Made by a program: the position numbers and the translations under genes | From: Idiomarina sp. | GTDB lineage: Bacteria > Pseudomonadota > Gammaproteobacteria > Enterobacterales > Alteromonadaceae | Length of the DNA: 64,000 nucleotides | Direction of reading: 5' to 3' | Assembly: GCA_022565355.1 (NCBI GenBank) | Contig: JAIUMU010000001.1 | Span: 620,001 to 684,000 of the forward strand | Part shown: positions 8,008-17,400 of the stretch, in pieces | Numbering within the stretch: position 1 is the first letter of the stretch | Layout: each line of letters starts with the position of its first letter | Notes under the pieces: model-generated | The model's database searches: none | What the model was told of the DNA's origin: nothing | What the model saw: only the letters and a program-made list of their open reading frames with translations

Positions 8008-8394
8008 ATGCCGCAACTTCGCGCCAGTAAAGATAAAATTGGTATGTTCTTATCCGGTTTATGCCTTGGGCACTGCCTACTTACACCTATTGCAATGCTT
8101 ATTTTTGGGAGTGGCGCGATACTTGGTTGGTTCGCTAGTGAATGGGTTCATGTAGCGCTATACCTGCCAGTAGTGCTATTGGTAGCTATATCAATTGTGC
8201 CAAACTGTGTACATTTGAAGGCTTACCGATTACTCACATTAAGCCTAGCCGGCCTACTGCTGATGACCATCAGTTTCGGCTTCCATGGTGCCGCCGAAGT
8301 AGTGCTATCGGTTGGGGGCGCGAGTTGCGTGTTTGCTGCACATTTCATTAATTTGCGCACCCGTAAGCAATGCGCAGCACCAAGCAAGCTCTAA
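8008..8394 (+). CDS. MerC-domain inner-membrane protein
   Basis: This 128-residue protein has four hydrophobic helices. The N-terminal block DKIGMFLSGLCLGHCLLTP carries the paired cysteines of the MerC family within the first membrane segment. MerC was named for mercury transport, but short chromosomal MerC-domain proteins often lie next to zur or in predicted Zur regulons and have no mer operon, as here. It is preceded by an AGGA ribosome-binding site and shares the Zur-type palindrome with the divergent DUF2796 gene. A role in zinc or other divalent-metal homeostasis is inferred from this context. Confidence 0.85.
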   Translation: MPQLRASKDKIGMFLSGLCLGHCLLTPIAMLIFGSGAILGWFASEWVHVALYLPVVLLVAISIVPNCVHLKAYRLLTLSLAGLLLMTISFGFHGAAEVVLSVGGASCVFAAHFINLRTRKQCAAPSKL

Positions 8395-8409
8395 TGCGGA
8401 TTATACAAA

Positions 8410-8438
8410 GCGGCACAGAACTGTGTGCTCCGTGCCGC
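8410..8438. terminator. Inverted repeat between convergent merC-domain gene and exported-protein gene
   Basis: The 7-bp arms GCGGCAC and GTGCCGC are separated by 15 nt in the 63-bp convergent gap. There is no clear U tract on either strand, so termination is possible but not certain. Confidence 0.4.
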
Positions 8439-8457
8439 ATGCAACTGTAAGTTTAGC

Positions 8458-9117
8458 TTATTGCAGTTTAAGCGGCTTACCATTATCAAGAACCACAATA
8501 GCAATGCCGTAAAAAATACCATCTTCCGTAATTGGCCGCAGTACGCCACCGCGTGAAAAAGCCTTTAGCGAATCATTACGAAACGTGTTTTGAAGTATTC
8601 TATCGCGTTGCTCAGCATCATAACTCGAGAAAATCACGCCGCACATCTCATTAGAACACTGCACAGTATCCAATATAACACCGGAGCTATTGCCTATTTC
8701 TTGCTCTAACTCATATACGGCAACATATGATTGCTGATCTTGATGGCCATCAGCGCCTAAATTCAATGTCATGGTGCGTAAATCATCAAGTGTTACTCCA
8801 TATATTTCGGCAGCTTGCACAAAAACATACTCATCATCCTCTGATAAGAATGAACTCAATGAACGTTGCGAATAATCCTCTATATCGGCTGAGGAAGGCC
8901 CATCAATAGCAGATACTTCATCGCTTGCGGGTATTTCATCAACAACTTCGCTAGGCGAAGCTGAAGTACTCGCACCACCATGCGCTTCAACATTGGTAAC
9001 ACTATGTTCCGTTGCTTGCACTGCAGCCACAGGTTCAGATACTGCTTTTGGCTGCAGCAGCCAATAAATACCCGCAATCGCAACAACCAACAACAGCATC
9101 GCTATTATTTTCTTCAT
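8458..9117 (-). CDS. Hypothetical membrane-anchored exported protein
   Basis: This 219-residue protein has a short cytoplasmic start (MKK) and one hydrophobic segment (~4-20) that may be a signal peptide or anchor. A low-complexity Glu/Ser/Ala-rich linker follows (~25-90). The C-terminal domain (~90-219) has a Cys pair in VQCSNEMCGVIFSS that could form a disulfide. I do not recognise a family. It lies alone between the MerC-domain gene and the PadR operon. Function unknown. Confidence 0.7.
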   Translation of the reverse strand: MKKIIAMLLLVVAIAGIYWLLQPKAVSEPVAAVQATEHSVTNVEAHGGASTSASPSEVVDEIPASDEVSAIDGPSSADIEDYSQRSLSSFLSEDDEYVFVQAAEIYGVTLDDLRTMTLNLGADGHQDQQSYVAVYELEQEIGNSSGVILDTVQCSNEMCGVIFSSYDAEQRDRILQNTFRNDSLKAFSRGGVLRPITEDGIFYGIAIVVLDNGKPLKLQ

Positions 9118-9192
9118 GTAATGTCCTTATCTATTATTCCTATCCTACACATTTACTTTCATACATTTATTGCATGAAACTGCTTGCATTTT

Positions 9193-9250
9193 TACTATGT
9201 GGCGCCTAGTATACCTATACTGTGCGTTAAACAGTATGTATCACATAGTA
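9193..9250. promoter_or_regulatory. Nested inverted repeats upstream of padR-like gene
   Basis: Three nested or overlapping dyads lie in 58 bp. The outer arms are TACTATGTG (9193-9201) and CACATAGTA (9242-9250). An inner dyad is ATACTGT (9217-9223) with ACAGTAT (9231-9237). A short dyad is AGTATA-CC-TATACT (9208-9221). They end 20 bp before the PadR start codon and are well placed as autoregulatory operators, since PadR proteins bind such dyads. The assignment is inferred. Confidence 0.6.
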
Positions 9251-9269
9251 TAAAAGCTGAGGAAACACT

Positions 9270-9635
9270 ATGGGCACTGCACCATTGCATAAACTTAAGT
9301 TAGAACTACGCCGCGGTGTATTAGTGCTTGCGGTATTAGCGTCACTTAAAGAGGCTCATTATGGCTACTCACTAAGGCAACAACTGCAAGATGCCGGAGT
9401 AGATATTGATGAAGGAACCTTATATCCGCTAATCAGGCGATTAGCAGAACAAGGCCTTCTTGATAGCGAATGGAAGCAAAGTGAAGGGCGTGAACGGCGT
9501 TATTATCAACTATCAACATTAGGTGCTGAATTACTAGAGCAGTTAACCCTGGAGTGGACCTCGTTAAACAACGCGATCGGCCCTCTTCTCTTAGGTAATA
9601 ACGGGTTCAGCAACAATGATGAGGAGCACCACTAA
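9270..9635 (+). CDS. PadR family transcriptional regulator
   Basis: This 121-residue winged-helix protein is recognised by ELRRGVLVLAVLASL..AHYGYSLRQQL and by the winged element EGTLYPLIRRLAEQGLLDSEW..SEGRERRYYQLSTLG, the PadR signature. PadR regulators of this size usually repress their own operon and a partner membrane protein or transporter. AGGAAAC precedes the ATG. The stop overlaps the next start (TAATG), so the two proteins are translationally coupled. Dense inverted repeats just upstream are the likely operator. Confidence 0.92.
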   Translation: MGTAPLHKLKLELRRGVLVLAVLASLKEAHYGYSLRQQLQDAGVDIDEGTLYPLIRRLAEQGLLDSEWKQSEGRERRYYQLSTLGAELLEQLTLEWTSLNNAIGPLLLGNNGFSNNDEEHH

Positions 9636-10567
9636 TGGATATCGTAGAACGTTACATAGCTGCAGTGCAGCGTGAATTACCAGAGCAAAAGCGAGAGGAT
9701 ATAGGCCGCGAATTGAATGCCAATATTCTTGATAAAATCGAAGCACTAGAAGCACAAAAAGGAGCTGTTACTGATACGGAAGTAGCAGAGGTTTTATATG
9801 AAATGGGCAGCCCACGTAGTGTTGCTTTACAATTTTGCCCGCCCACGCCTCTTATCGCTACATGGATTATGCCGCTGTATTTAAATACATTATATGTGGT
9901 ACTCGGCGTGCTATTTCTGCTTTCTCTCATTGGCGTTACCAGCAACTGGCTAAGCGGCACACAAATGAGCCTACTCTTGTTTATGAAAAGTTTAGCGAGT
10001 GAGTTTCTTAACCACGCCTACTTTGCTTTTACGGCAATAACCATCGGATTTGCTGTGATTGGCCGTAAACCAAAAAACGAAGAGCCCCAAACCTGCACGT
10101 GGAGCCCTGAAAAACTGCCACCGGCTGGTAAAAGTTGGCAGCATATAAGCTTGCAGAGTATTTTCTCTGATTTAGCCACCATGCTATTTTTGGTGATGCT
10201 GATTTGGTATCCATTATGGCAATCAAACAGCGGCGCACAGAGTATATTCACCCCCGAAGTACTAACGATCTTGCTTTGGTTCACGCCGGTGATCCTCGTT
10301 GCTATTGCGCACAGTATATGGCAGCTGCGGGTACGCCTGTGGAACCGTACAATGCTGCTGCTAAATATAGCGGTAAGCACTGCGTTTTTGTTAGTTTCAC
10401 TGTGGATAATGCTGAATACGCCAATTTTGCGTATTTATTCCGAAGCATGGGAAGGCGCGGTAAGTATTGCAAGTATTGAACGTAGTATTTTCGTAGTGGT
10501 TTTCGTGGTTGCTATAATAGCCGCATACGAAGTAATACGTGATACTCGTCGCCTGTTCCGTATATAG
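9635..10567 (+). CDS. HAAS/DUF1700-like integral membrane protein coupled to PadR
   Basis: This 310-residue protein begins with a ~65-residue helical HAAS-type domain: MDIVERYIAAVQRELPEQKREDIGREL..NILDKIE...TDTEVAEVLYEMGSPRSVA. About six or seven membrane helices follow in the remaining 240 residues. HAAS domains of DUF1700-type proteins are typically encoded next to PadR genes and are thought to sense or relay an envelope signal to the PadR protein. The start codon overlaps the padR stop (TAATG). The ligand or stress is not deducible. A strong bidirectional hairpin ends the operon. Confidence 0.82.
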   Translation: MDIVERYIAAVQRELPEQKREDIGRELNANILDKIEALEAQKGAVTDTEVAEVLYEMGSPRSVALQFCPPTPLIATWIMPLYLNTLYVVLGVLFLLSLIGVTSNWLSGTQMSLLLFMKSLASEFLNHAYFAFTAITIGFAVIGRKPKNEEPQTCTWSPEKLPPAGKSWQHISLQSIFSDLATMLFLVMLIWYPLWQSNSGAQSIFTPEVLTILLWFTPVILVAIAHSIWQLRVRLWNRTMLLLNIAVSTAFLLVSLWIMLNTPILRIYSEAWEGAVSIASIERSIFVVVFVVAIIAAYEVIRDTRRLFRI

Positions 10568-10587
10568 CTGTACATAATTGATAAACG

Positions 10588-10617
10588 AAAACGGCCGTGC
10601 TCATGCGCGGCCGTTTT
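10588..10617. terminator. Bidirectional rho-independent terminator
   Basis: The stem AAAACGGCCG / CGGCCGTTTT is perfect with a 10-nt loop, an A tract on one side and a T tract on the other. It serves the PadR-HAAS operon on the plus strand and can serve the convergent DUF1543 gene on the minus strand. Confidence 0.85.
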
Positions 10618-10662
10618 ATTCCTACCACTATTAATTGTTACCCGCTGGGACGCACAAAAACA

Positions 10663-11181
10663 TTATGGAATCGGCTGATAACCCATCCAATCTGGCACTA
10701 GTGGCTGCTGCCCACCATCATGCTCGCAGTGCACATAATAGCCATCCAGTAGATCTACGGTTAAGCAATCATCCACAGCGAGTAGATCATCTTTATGAAA
10801 CTGCTCAGAATTGGCCAACCCTGAAGCTAATACTTTCGGTTTGGCAAGAGCACGTGCTTCATCGCTTGAGCTAGCCACCACCAAGGTAAAATCATGGTAT
10901 TCAGCAAGCTTTCCGGGGAAATACCCGCCAAAATTCACAAAATAGAGCTTTTTACTGGCTTGCGAAGCAGCTTTCACTAATTCAATTTTATAGCCGTCCA
11001 CATGATGCACATGAACATAGCTGTCCATGTGCACACTGCTCCGATCGCCAAACCACTGCCGCTTTAACGCTGGATACGTGGCTTCAATGGAAGCGCCAAC
11101 CACAAAGCGAATATCATGCAATTCAATATTTGCACCTGGCGCACTGCCGCCCACATACACTAAAAACAGTTTTTCCTGCAT
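10663..11181 (-). CDS. DUF1543 domain protein
   Basis: This 172-residue protein contains two copies of the same motif. The first opens KLFLVYVGGSAPGANIELHDIRFVVG and the second KLYFVNFGGYFPGKLAEYHDFTLVVAS. Each is followed by a HVHHVDGYKI or YYVHCEHDG segment. This internal duplication is the hallmark of DUF1543. The activity is unknown. It lies 38 bp downstream of the VF530-family gene on the same strand, so the two may be co-transcribed. Confidence 0.9.
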   Translation of the reverse strand: MQEKLFLVYVGGSAPGANIELHDIRFVVGASIEATYPALKRQWFGDRSSVHMDSYVHVHHVDGYKIELVKAASQASKKLYFVNFGGYFPGKLAEYHDFTLVVASSSDEARALAKPKVLASGLANSEQFHKDDLLAVDDCLTVDLLDGYYVHCEHDGGQQPLVPDWMGYQPIP

Positions 11182-11221
11182 TATTCATTTCCTAATACAA
11201 TTTCGCCTTGGGCTGCACCAA

Positions 11222-11440
11222 TTACGCGAACGTTTTTAAATACAACGCCTCAACCTTTTCCCGTGCCCAAGGTGTTTTACGCAAAAATTTTAATGACGAT
11301 TTTATGGAAGGATCATTGTGAAAACAGTTCACGTTCACTTCTTGATACAGCCCTGCCCACCCATACTTTTCGTATAAACGCGTTACGATTTTCTCAAGGG
11401 TAAGGCCGTGCAATGGATTCTTCGGTTGCTCTTGCGCCAT
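11222..11440 (-). CDS. VF530 family (DUF2132) small DNA-binding-like protein
   Basis: The 72-residue product matches the VF530 family almost throughout: [21 protein letters not shown], then [32 protein letters not shown]. The family, named from a Vibrio fischeri protein of known structure, forms a small alpha-beta fold with proposed DNA binding. It is upstream of the DUF1543 gene on the same strand. The biological role is not known. Confidence 0.93.
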   Translation of the reverse strand: MAQEQPKNPLHGLTLEKIVTRLYEKYGWAGLYQEVNVNCFHNDPSIKSSLKFLRKTPWAREKVEALYLKTFA

Positions 11441-11499
11441 GCAGCTATATTCCTAAATTATGTTTTAAATTTAATGCCCACCTAACGTGAACACCGGCT

Positions 11500-12132
11500 T
11501 CAATCACGCTCACCAGATTTAAGCTGGTCAGCAAAGCCGTGGTTCACGTCTCTATGTTTTGCTTCATCAGCTCTTACTGCAACAATCACCTCTCTTAATC
11601 TGGCATCGTGCGGTAACTTCCAGTAATCAATGGCAATTTGCGGTGCGGGAATATTCTCATATTTGCCGTTATCAACACCCTCTAGATACTCGGTGTAGCT
11701 ATAAACGGCCTCTTCCTCTAAATAGCCAACCACGCGATGCGCGGTTTTACTCGATACGAGATATAACAAAAAGAACGCGTTGTAGAATACGCCTTGAGCA
11801 ATAATAATAAGTAATCGCTCAAACCTATTTGGCTTGGCTACTTCAATGAACGTTAACAAGTGCATACGTTCATTTTCGGCTTCTTCAAGTAGAGTATGAA
11901 TCCAGCCATCATCGTTTTTTAATCGCCGTAGTGAGTGTAAGTGTTGAATAGCACCGCCTACCATGCCCGGCACAGCAGCTACGGTTTCTAGTACAACAGC
12001 GCGATGCCCATAGCGGCCCGAGAAAAATAAATCAGCGAAGAAGCGGAGAAATCGTACCGTTCTGTAGGCGATACGATCAGAGATGCCTTGTGGCACATGG
12101 TGTGTTGCGTTCGTTTCATTTTCTTGTTTCAT
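11500..12132 (-). CDS. aox: Alternative oxidase (cyanide-insensitive ubiquinol oxidase)
   Basis: This 210-residue protein retains all the alternative-oxidase motifs. They are LETVA (E49), NERMHL (E88, H91), [14 protein letters not shown] (E139-E141) and [12 protein letters not shown] (E190, H193). These give the four Glu and two His that bind the di-iron centre. Plant enzymes have AHH where this has AKH, but the ligand is the second His, so the substitution spares the site. The enzyme is a monotopic inner-membrane protein that passes electrons from ubiquinol to oxygen without proton pumping. It follows an EamA exporter gene by 38 bp on the same strand. Bacterial AOX can protect respiration when nitric oxide or cyanide blocks haem-copper oxidases. 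No NsrR site was recognised upstream. Confidence 0.95.
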   Translation of the reverse strand: MKQENETNATHHVPQGISDRIAYRTVRFLRFFADLFFSGRYGHRAVVLETVAAVPGMVGGAIQHLHSLRRLKNDDGWIHTLLEEAENERMHLLTFIEVAKPNRFERLLIIIAQGVFYNAFFLLYLVSSKTAHRVVGYLEEEAVYSYTEYLEGVDNGKYENIPAPQIAIDYWKLPHDARLREVIVAVRADEAKHRDVNHGFADQLKSGERD

Positions 12133-12170
12133 TGCGCTCCCGATTTCATGTTGAACATGGTTGGTTTTAT

Positions 12171-13037
12171 TTAGCTGCCGCGATTCGCGGCAGGTTTCCG
12201 CACAATTACTAATGCAATGCCGCCCAATATAGCAATGGATGTGATTAACAACCGCAGAGTTAATACTTCATCTAACAGTATAATACCTGCTACCGCAGCA
12301 ATTAACGGAACACTTAACTGAACCGTTGCGGCGCTCGTGGCTTTTAACATTGGCAACACCGTGTACCAAATTGCGTATCCTACACCCGAGGCCACTGCAC
12401 CAGAAGCTACAGCGTACCAGAATCCTGCTGTATCAATCGAGAATTCGCCCCACATAAATACGCTTAAGGCTAGAGTTATGGGCACAGCACGTAAGAAATT
12501 ACCGGTAGTTACCTGGGTGGCATCTCCCGCACCTTTTCCACGTAGCGAATAAATGCCCCATGCAACACCCGCCGCTACCATCAGTAACGAACCCGCCAGT
12601 GGCGGTGCCGAAATGCCAGGTAACAACAAGCCCACTAGCCCAGCAAAGGCCAGTGCAAGGCCAACCATTTGCAGTGATCGCAAACGTTCGCCGGCCCATA
12701 TACCCCAGCCAATCATGGTTGCTTGCACAGCACCAAACAGCAACAGTGCACCGGTGCCCGTGGGCAAACTAATATAGGCATACGAAAAGCCAGCTGCGTA
12801 AACAAACAACGCTAAGGCCGAACCCCAGTTACCGCTACCAACTTTGGAGCGCACTCGAGAACCGTGCCGGAGTTGCACAATGAACCACAGCGCCAATGCA
12901 CCGGAAATGAGCCGAATAGACGTAAAACTTGCTGCATCAATATCTGTGTGCGCAAGTGCGGCACGACAAAGCAACGAATTACCCGCAAAAGCAAGCATAG
13001 CTAGCGCGGTAAGAATAATACTGCGGGAATACAACAC
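12171..13037 (-). CDS. EamA/DMT superfamily exporter
   Basis: This 288-residue protein has ten hydrophobic helices in two repeated EamA halves (~5-140 and ~145-280). The second half contains [42 protein letters not shown], the typical DMT pattern. The start is a GTG with an AGGA nine bases upstream; a TTG follows directly and is an alternative. DMT exporters carry diverse metabolites and the substrate cannot be told here. The alternative oxidase gene lies just downstream on the same strand. Confidence 0.88.
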   Translation of the reverse strand: MLYSRSIILTALAMLAFAGNSLLCRAALAHTDIDAASFTSIRLISGALALWFIVQLRHGSRVRSKVGSGNWGSALALFVYAAGFSYAYISLPTGTGALLLFGAVQATMIGWGIWAGERLRSLQMVGLALAFAGLVGLLLPGISAPPLAGSLLMVAAGVAWGIYSLRGKGAGDATQVTTGNFLRAVPITLALSVFMWGEFSIDTAGFWYAVASGAVASGVGYAIWYTVLPMLKATSAATVQLSVPLIAAVAGIILLDEVLTLRLLITSIAILGGIALVIVRKPAANRGS

Positions 13038-13091
13038 TCAACAATCCTAAAAATGTATTGGGTACTTATACTACGTAGCTAGATAAAGCAC

Positions 13092-14210
13092 TTATGAAAG
13101 GCGCTCATAACCACCACGCACACCATTGCGAGAGAATACCCACTGCCACAACTGAATATCACGCGCTCGAAATGCGCCAGCACAGGAAAGCAAATAATAG
13201 CGCCACATGCGTTCGAACGGCTCACCTAGCGCATTTTTAAACTGCGGCCAAGCTTGTGCGAAGTTATCATGCCATGCCATTAAGGTTTTATCATAATCAG
13301 CACCAAAATTGTGCAAATCTTCCACCACGAACTTGCCCGATGTGGCTTCGCCTATTTGTTCAATAGTGGGTAAATCACCATTGGGGAATATGTACCGATC
13401 TACCCAAGGATCGGGAGTAGATTTACGAATATTTTTGCCAATGGTATGCAGTAAAAATAAGCCATGATCGTTTAGGCACTTCTCTACTACGTTAAAAAAG
13501 GTAGCATAGTTTTTGCGGCCTACGTGCTCGAACATCCCAACACTCACTACACGATCGAAGCGCTCATTAAGATCGCGATAATCTTGTAACCGAAAGGTAA
13601 GCTTATCGCTGTTATAATGCTCTTTTGCCCATGCAACTTGCGCTTCTGAAACCGTAACACCTACACACTCTACGCCATAATGTTCCGCCGCGTAGCTCAT
13701 TAAGCTACCCCACCCGCAGCCTATATCTAAAACCCGCATACCCGGTTGTAATTGCAGTTTACGACAAATCAAATCAAGTTTAGCCTGCTGAGCCTGCTCC
13801 AAATTTTCAGCATCGCGCCAATATCCGCAGGTATAGGTCATGCGGGAATCAAGCATGGCCGCATAGAATTCATTATTCAAATCGTAATGCGCTTTCCCTA
13901 CCTGCCATGCGCGCTGGGGAGTTTGCCGATTCATAAATTTGGCGCGCAAATAATGGCTCAGCAAACGTGTTGGTTTAATTTGCTTATGTAATTTGGCGCT
14001 CAGAACTCGATCGAAGAACTGATCAAGTTGAGCACAATCCCACCAACCCTCCATGTAACTCTCGCCCAAACCCAAGTTGCCCTGAGCTACAACGCGATCA
14101 TACATACGTTGGTCATTTACTTGCATATCCCAAGGGTTGACTCCATTGATTTCAACACCAGCTTTGTTCAATAGCTCTTTTACCAGAGTTTCCGATTTAT
14201 TAAACGGCAT
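13092..14210 (-). CDS. cfa: Cyclopropane-fatty-acyl-phospholipid synthase
   Basis: This 372-residue enzyme converts cis-unsaturated acyl chains of membrane phospholipids to cyclopropane acids using S-adenosylmethionine. The SAM site is LQPGMRVLDIGCGWGSLMSYAAEHYG. Further signatures are ARAKHYDLNNEFY-like KAHYDLNNEFYAAMLDSRMTYTCGYW, MFEHVGRKNYATFF and the C-terminal ARDIQLWQWVFS. The length matches E. coli Cfa (382). The ATG at 14210 has GGAG eight bases upstream; an in-frame TTG one codon earlier is less likely. A perfect FNR-type box lies ~83 bp upstream, which suggests control by oxygen. Confidence 0.95.
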   Translation of the reverse strand: MPFNKSETLVKELLNKAGVEINGVNPWDMQVNDQRMYDRVVAQGNLGLGESYMEGWWDCAQLDQFFDRVLSAKLHKQIKPTRLLSHYLRAKFMNRQTPQRAWQVGKAHYDLNNEFYAAMLDSRMTYTCGYWRDAENLEQAQQAKLDLICRKLQLQPGMRVLDIGCGWGSLMSYAAEHYGVECVGVTVSEAQVAWAKEHYNSDKLTFRLQDYRDLNERFDRVVSVGMFEHVGRKNYATFFNVVEKCLNDHGLFLLHTIGKNIRKSTPDPWVDRYIFPNGDLPTIEQIGEATSGKFVVEDLHNFGADYDKTLMAWHDNFAQAWPQFKNALGEPFERMWRYYLLSCAGAFRARDIQLWQWVFSRNGVRGGYERLS

Positions 14211-14292
14211 CAAAATCTCCTATCTCATGCTTAGCTGATAACTGATAAATCATATGAACTATAGATGATGATTCGGCCAAGCACACAATCGT

Positions 14293-14306
14293 TTGATCTC
14301 AATCAA
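14293..14306. promoter_or_regulatory. Perfect FNR/Anr-type box between cfa and ndvB-like gene
   Basis: TTGATCTCAATCAA matches the FNR consensus TTGATnnnnATCAA at every specified base. It sits in the 245-bp divergent region, about 83 bp from the cfa start and 150 bp from the ndvB-like start. The regulator and direction of control are inferred. The rest of the region has no gene. Confidence 0.7.
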
Positions 14307-14455
14307 CCTTCTGTTTAATTTTTGAGCAGTTCCTTGGGGCTCAACTACACTACCTAATAAGAGTTATTCGCTCGCAGTTTCCTAGCGGCAGGTAAACCTA
14401 TTTCTTCTTTTCAGATTCTTCTCTCAAGAAGCTCACGCTTAAACAGGCTACTATT

Positions 14456-17400
14456 ATGAAACTGCGTCAATTTTACCTTCGCAAGAAATATAGGCACCAA
14501 GAAATCTGGCTTGATCGCGAGCCTATCCGTAAAGATCTATTTGGTATTGAGCGCTTAGAGCAGCATGCAACCAGCCTTGCGGAAGCACAAAAGATCACGA
14601 AGAATCCGCCTGCTGTTCTTACCCTACGCGATCGTTTAGAGCAAAACGCCAGTGCCCTCATCAGTATTTATCAAGATTGCGTGAACGATATGGAAGCTGG
14701 CAAAGAAATGGTGCCAGCGGCAGAATGGCTATTAGATAATTATCATATAGTAGAAGCGCAAGTTCAGGAAATTCGCCAAGATTTGCCTACCAGCTTTTAC
14801 AACCAACTACCAAAACTTGCCAGCGGCCCGTTTGCAGGTTACCCCCGCGTGTTTGGTTTAGCGTGGGCCTTCGTAGCGCATACGGATAGCTATTTCGATC
14901 CCGATAATTTGAGCCTATTTATTGCTGCCTATCAACGGGTTCAGCCGCTTTCTATCGGTGAACTGTGGGCTGTTCCTATTACCTTACGGTTCGTAATGGT
15001 GGAGAATTTATGCCGGCTTGGCGCGCAAATTACCCGCGAGCAACTGCGCCGTGATCGAGCCAATGATTTAGCAGATCGATTGTTACATGAAAAAAACTCA
15101 GATAAAGCGCTTTCTGAATATGTTCAAAAACATGATCACAAGAAATTATCAGAAACCTTTGCGGCGCAACTTATCACCCGGTTACGTGCTCAAGATCCAA
15201 TCACTACTCCAGCGTTGCGCTGGTTAGATAAATCACTCCAACAAATGAATCTATCCATGGATTTAATTGTAGAACATATTGAACAACGCCAAAGTAGCGC
15301 TAACGTAACAATCCGCAACGTGATTACCAGTATGCGGTTAATATCGGATATTGATTGGGCGGTGCTGTTTGAAAAAGTAAGCTTAGTGGATGCGCAATTA
15401 CGAGAGCTTTGTGATTTCGCAGCCATGAATTTTGCCACCCGAAATCTGTATCGCAATGCTGTTGAAGAACTAGCACGCCATTCCAAGTGTAGCGAACTCG
15501 AAGTAATCAATAAATTGCGGGAAATTATCCCTGCGGGAATCGATCCTGGCTTTTATTTAATTGGCCAGCAACGGCCGCAATTTGAAAGAACGCTGGGGTT
15601 TAAGGTACCCTTTCGCCTGCAACTTAGCCGCATCATCGGCTACGCGGGCATTGGTGGTTTCGTTACTGGTGTATTAAGCGTAAGCCTAATACTGATTGCC
15701 TGCGCTTTGTATGCCTTAAGCCATTTCACCACGCTCTCCATAGGGTGGATCATACTGTTCGGCCTACTTGCATTATTTCCAGCCACGGAAGTTGCAATGA
15801 GCTTAATGAACCGCATTATTGTGTGGGGTTTTAACCCTACCATTCTGCCCGGCATGACCTTACAAGATGGTATTCCAGACGAATGCCGCACTCTCATTGC
15901 CGTGCCAACATTGCTTACCAATGAACGTGATATCAATACCTTAGTAGATCGCCTTGAGGTGCATTATCTCACCAGTTCACATACCGGCGCCAAGAACCTC
16001 TATTTCGCCTTGGTTACTGATTGGCTGGATGCAAAGCTTGAAGTGGATGAAGCGGATAAGGCCTTATTGGACTTCGCATCGCATGCTGTTGCAAAACTAA
16101 ATGAGCGGCATTCTGGCAACAAGTTTCTGCTATTGCATCGCCGCCGCACTTTTAACTCCTGCGAAAACACATGGATGGGTTGGGAGCGAAAACGAGGCAA
16201 ACTGCACGAATTAAATCAATTGTTGCGCGGTTCTAAACGCACAACTTTTCTGCGCGAACAGCCAAGTTTAGCTTATTTGCCCGATAACGTTCGCTATGTA
16301 ATTACGCTCGATTCCGACACTCGCTTAGTAAACCACACGGCAATCCACCTGATTGGCAAAATGGCACACCCCCTGAATCGTCCGCACTTTGATAAAGCAG
16401 AGGGCAGAATTACGCAAGGCTATGGCATTTTGCAACCGCGAGTTACCCCTTCATTTCCTCATGACCATTGCCGTTCCTTGTTTCAATCTGTTTTTTCCGG
16501 CCCAGGGGGCATCGACCCCTATGCCGCAGCGGCTTCCGATCTTTATCAAGACCTGTTCCACGAAGGCTCATTCACCGGTAAAGGGATCTACGATATCGAT
16601 GCGTTCGAGAGCGCACTACAAGGCCGAGTACCAGAAAATATACTCCTGAGCCACGATTTGTTTGAAGGAATTTATGCTCGCGCGGGGCTCGCATCGGATG
16701 TAGAAGTAGTTGAGGATTTTCCTGCGAGTTATGATGTATTAATTAAGCGCCAACATCGCTGGACACGGGGTGATTGGCAACTGCTTTCATGGATATTTAA
16801 TTTAACCTTAGCGCCACCCAAAACCGGCTCACAAACCGTGCCGTTACTTGGGCGCTTCAAGATGCTTGATAACTTGCGCCGTTCGCTACTGGCTCCTTTC
16901 ACATTTGCGGCCATTGTGAGTTGTTTTATTCTGCCTTGGCCGTGGGCTGGCGTAGCCACTGCATTTGTCCTGATTAGCGTTTTCTTACCCGCATTAATAC
17001 CGATTTTCGGTGCGTTATTACCACGCCGTAACGTAAGTGCACGCAGCTATATTTTCACTTTACTCGGCGATATAAAGTTAGCCTTCTGGCAGATCATACT
17101 AACCATCGCTTTTCTCCCCGACCATGCGTGGCGAATGGTGGATGCCATCGGCCGTACATTGATTCGTTTGCTGGTAACCCACCGGCACCTATTAGAATGG
17201 ACTACTGCAGCGCAAGTAGCGGCAAAGCCATGCAAAACCGTTGCTGAATTCTATCGAGAGATGGTTGGTAGTACCGTATTTTCATCAAGCATTGCCCTTG
17301 TTAGCTTAATTCTTGCGCCCTCATTATGGCCACTCGTAGTGCCCTTAGCCTTATTATGGCTAAGTAGCCCATGGTTAGCGTATTGGAGTGCACAAACCAA

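Noticed and set aside
13038-13091. NsrR or FNR site ahead of the EamA-AOX pair
   Set aside because: Only a weak AATGTATT half-site was seen, below what I would accept.
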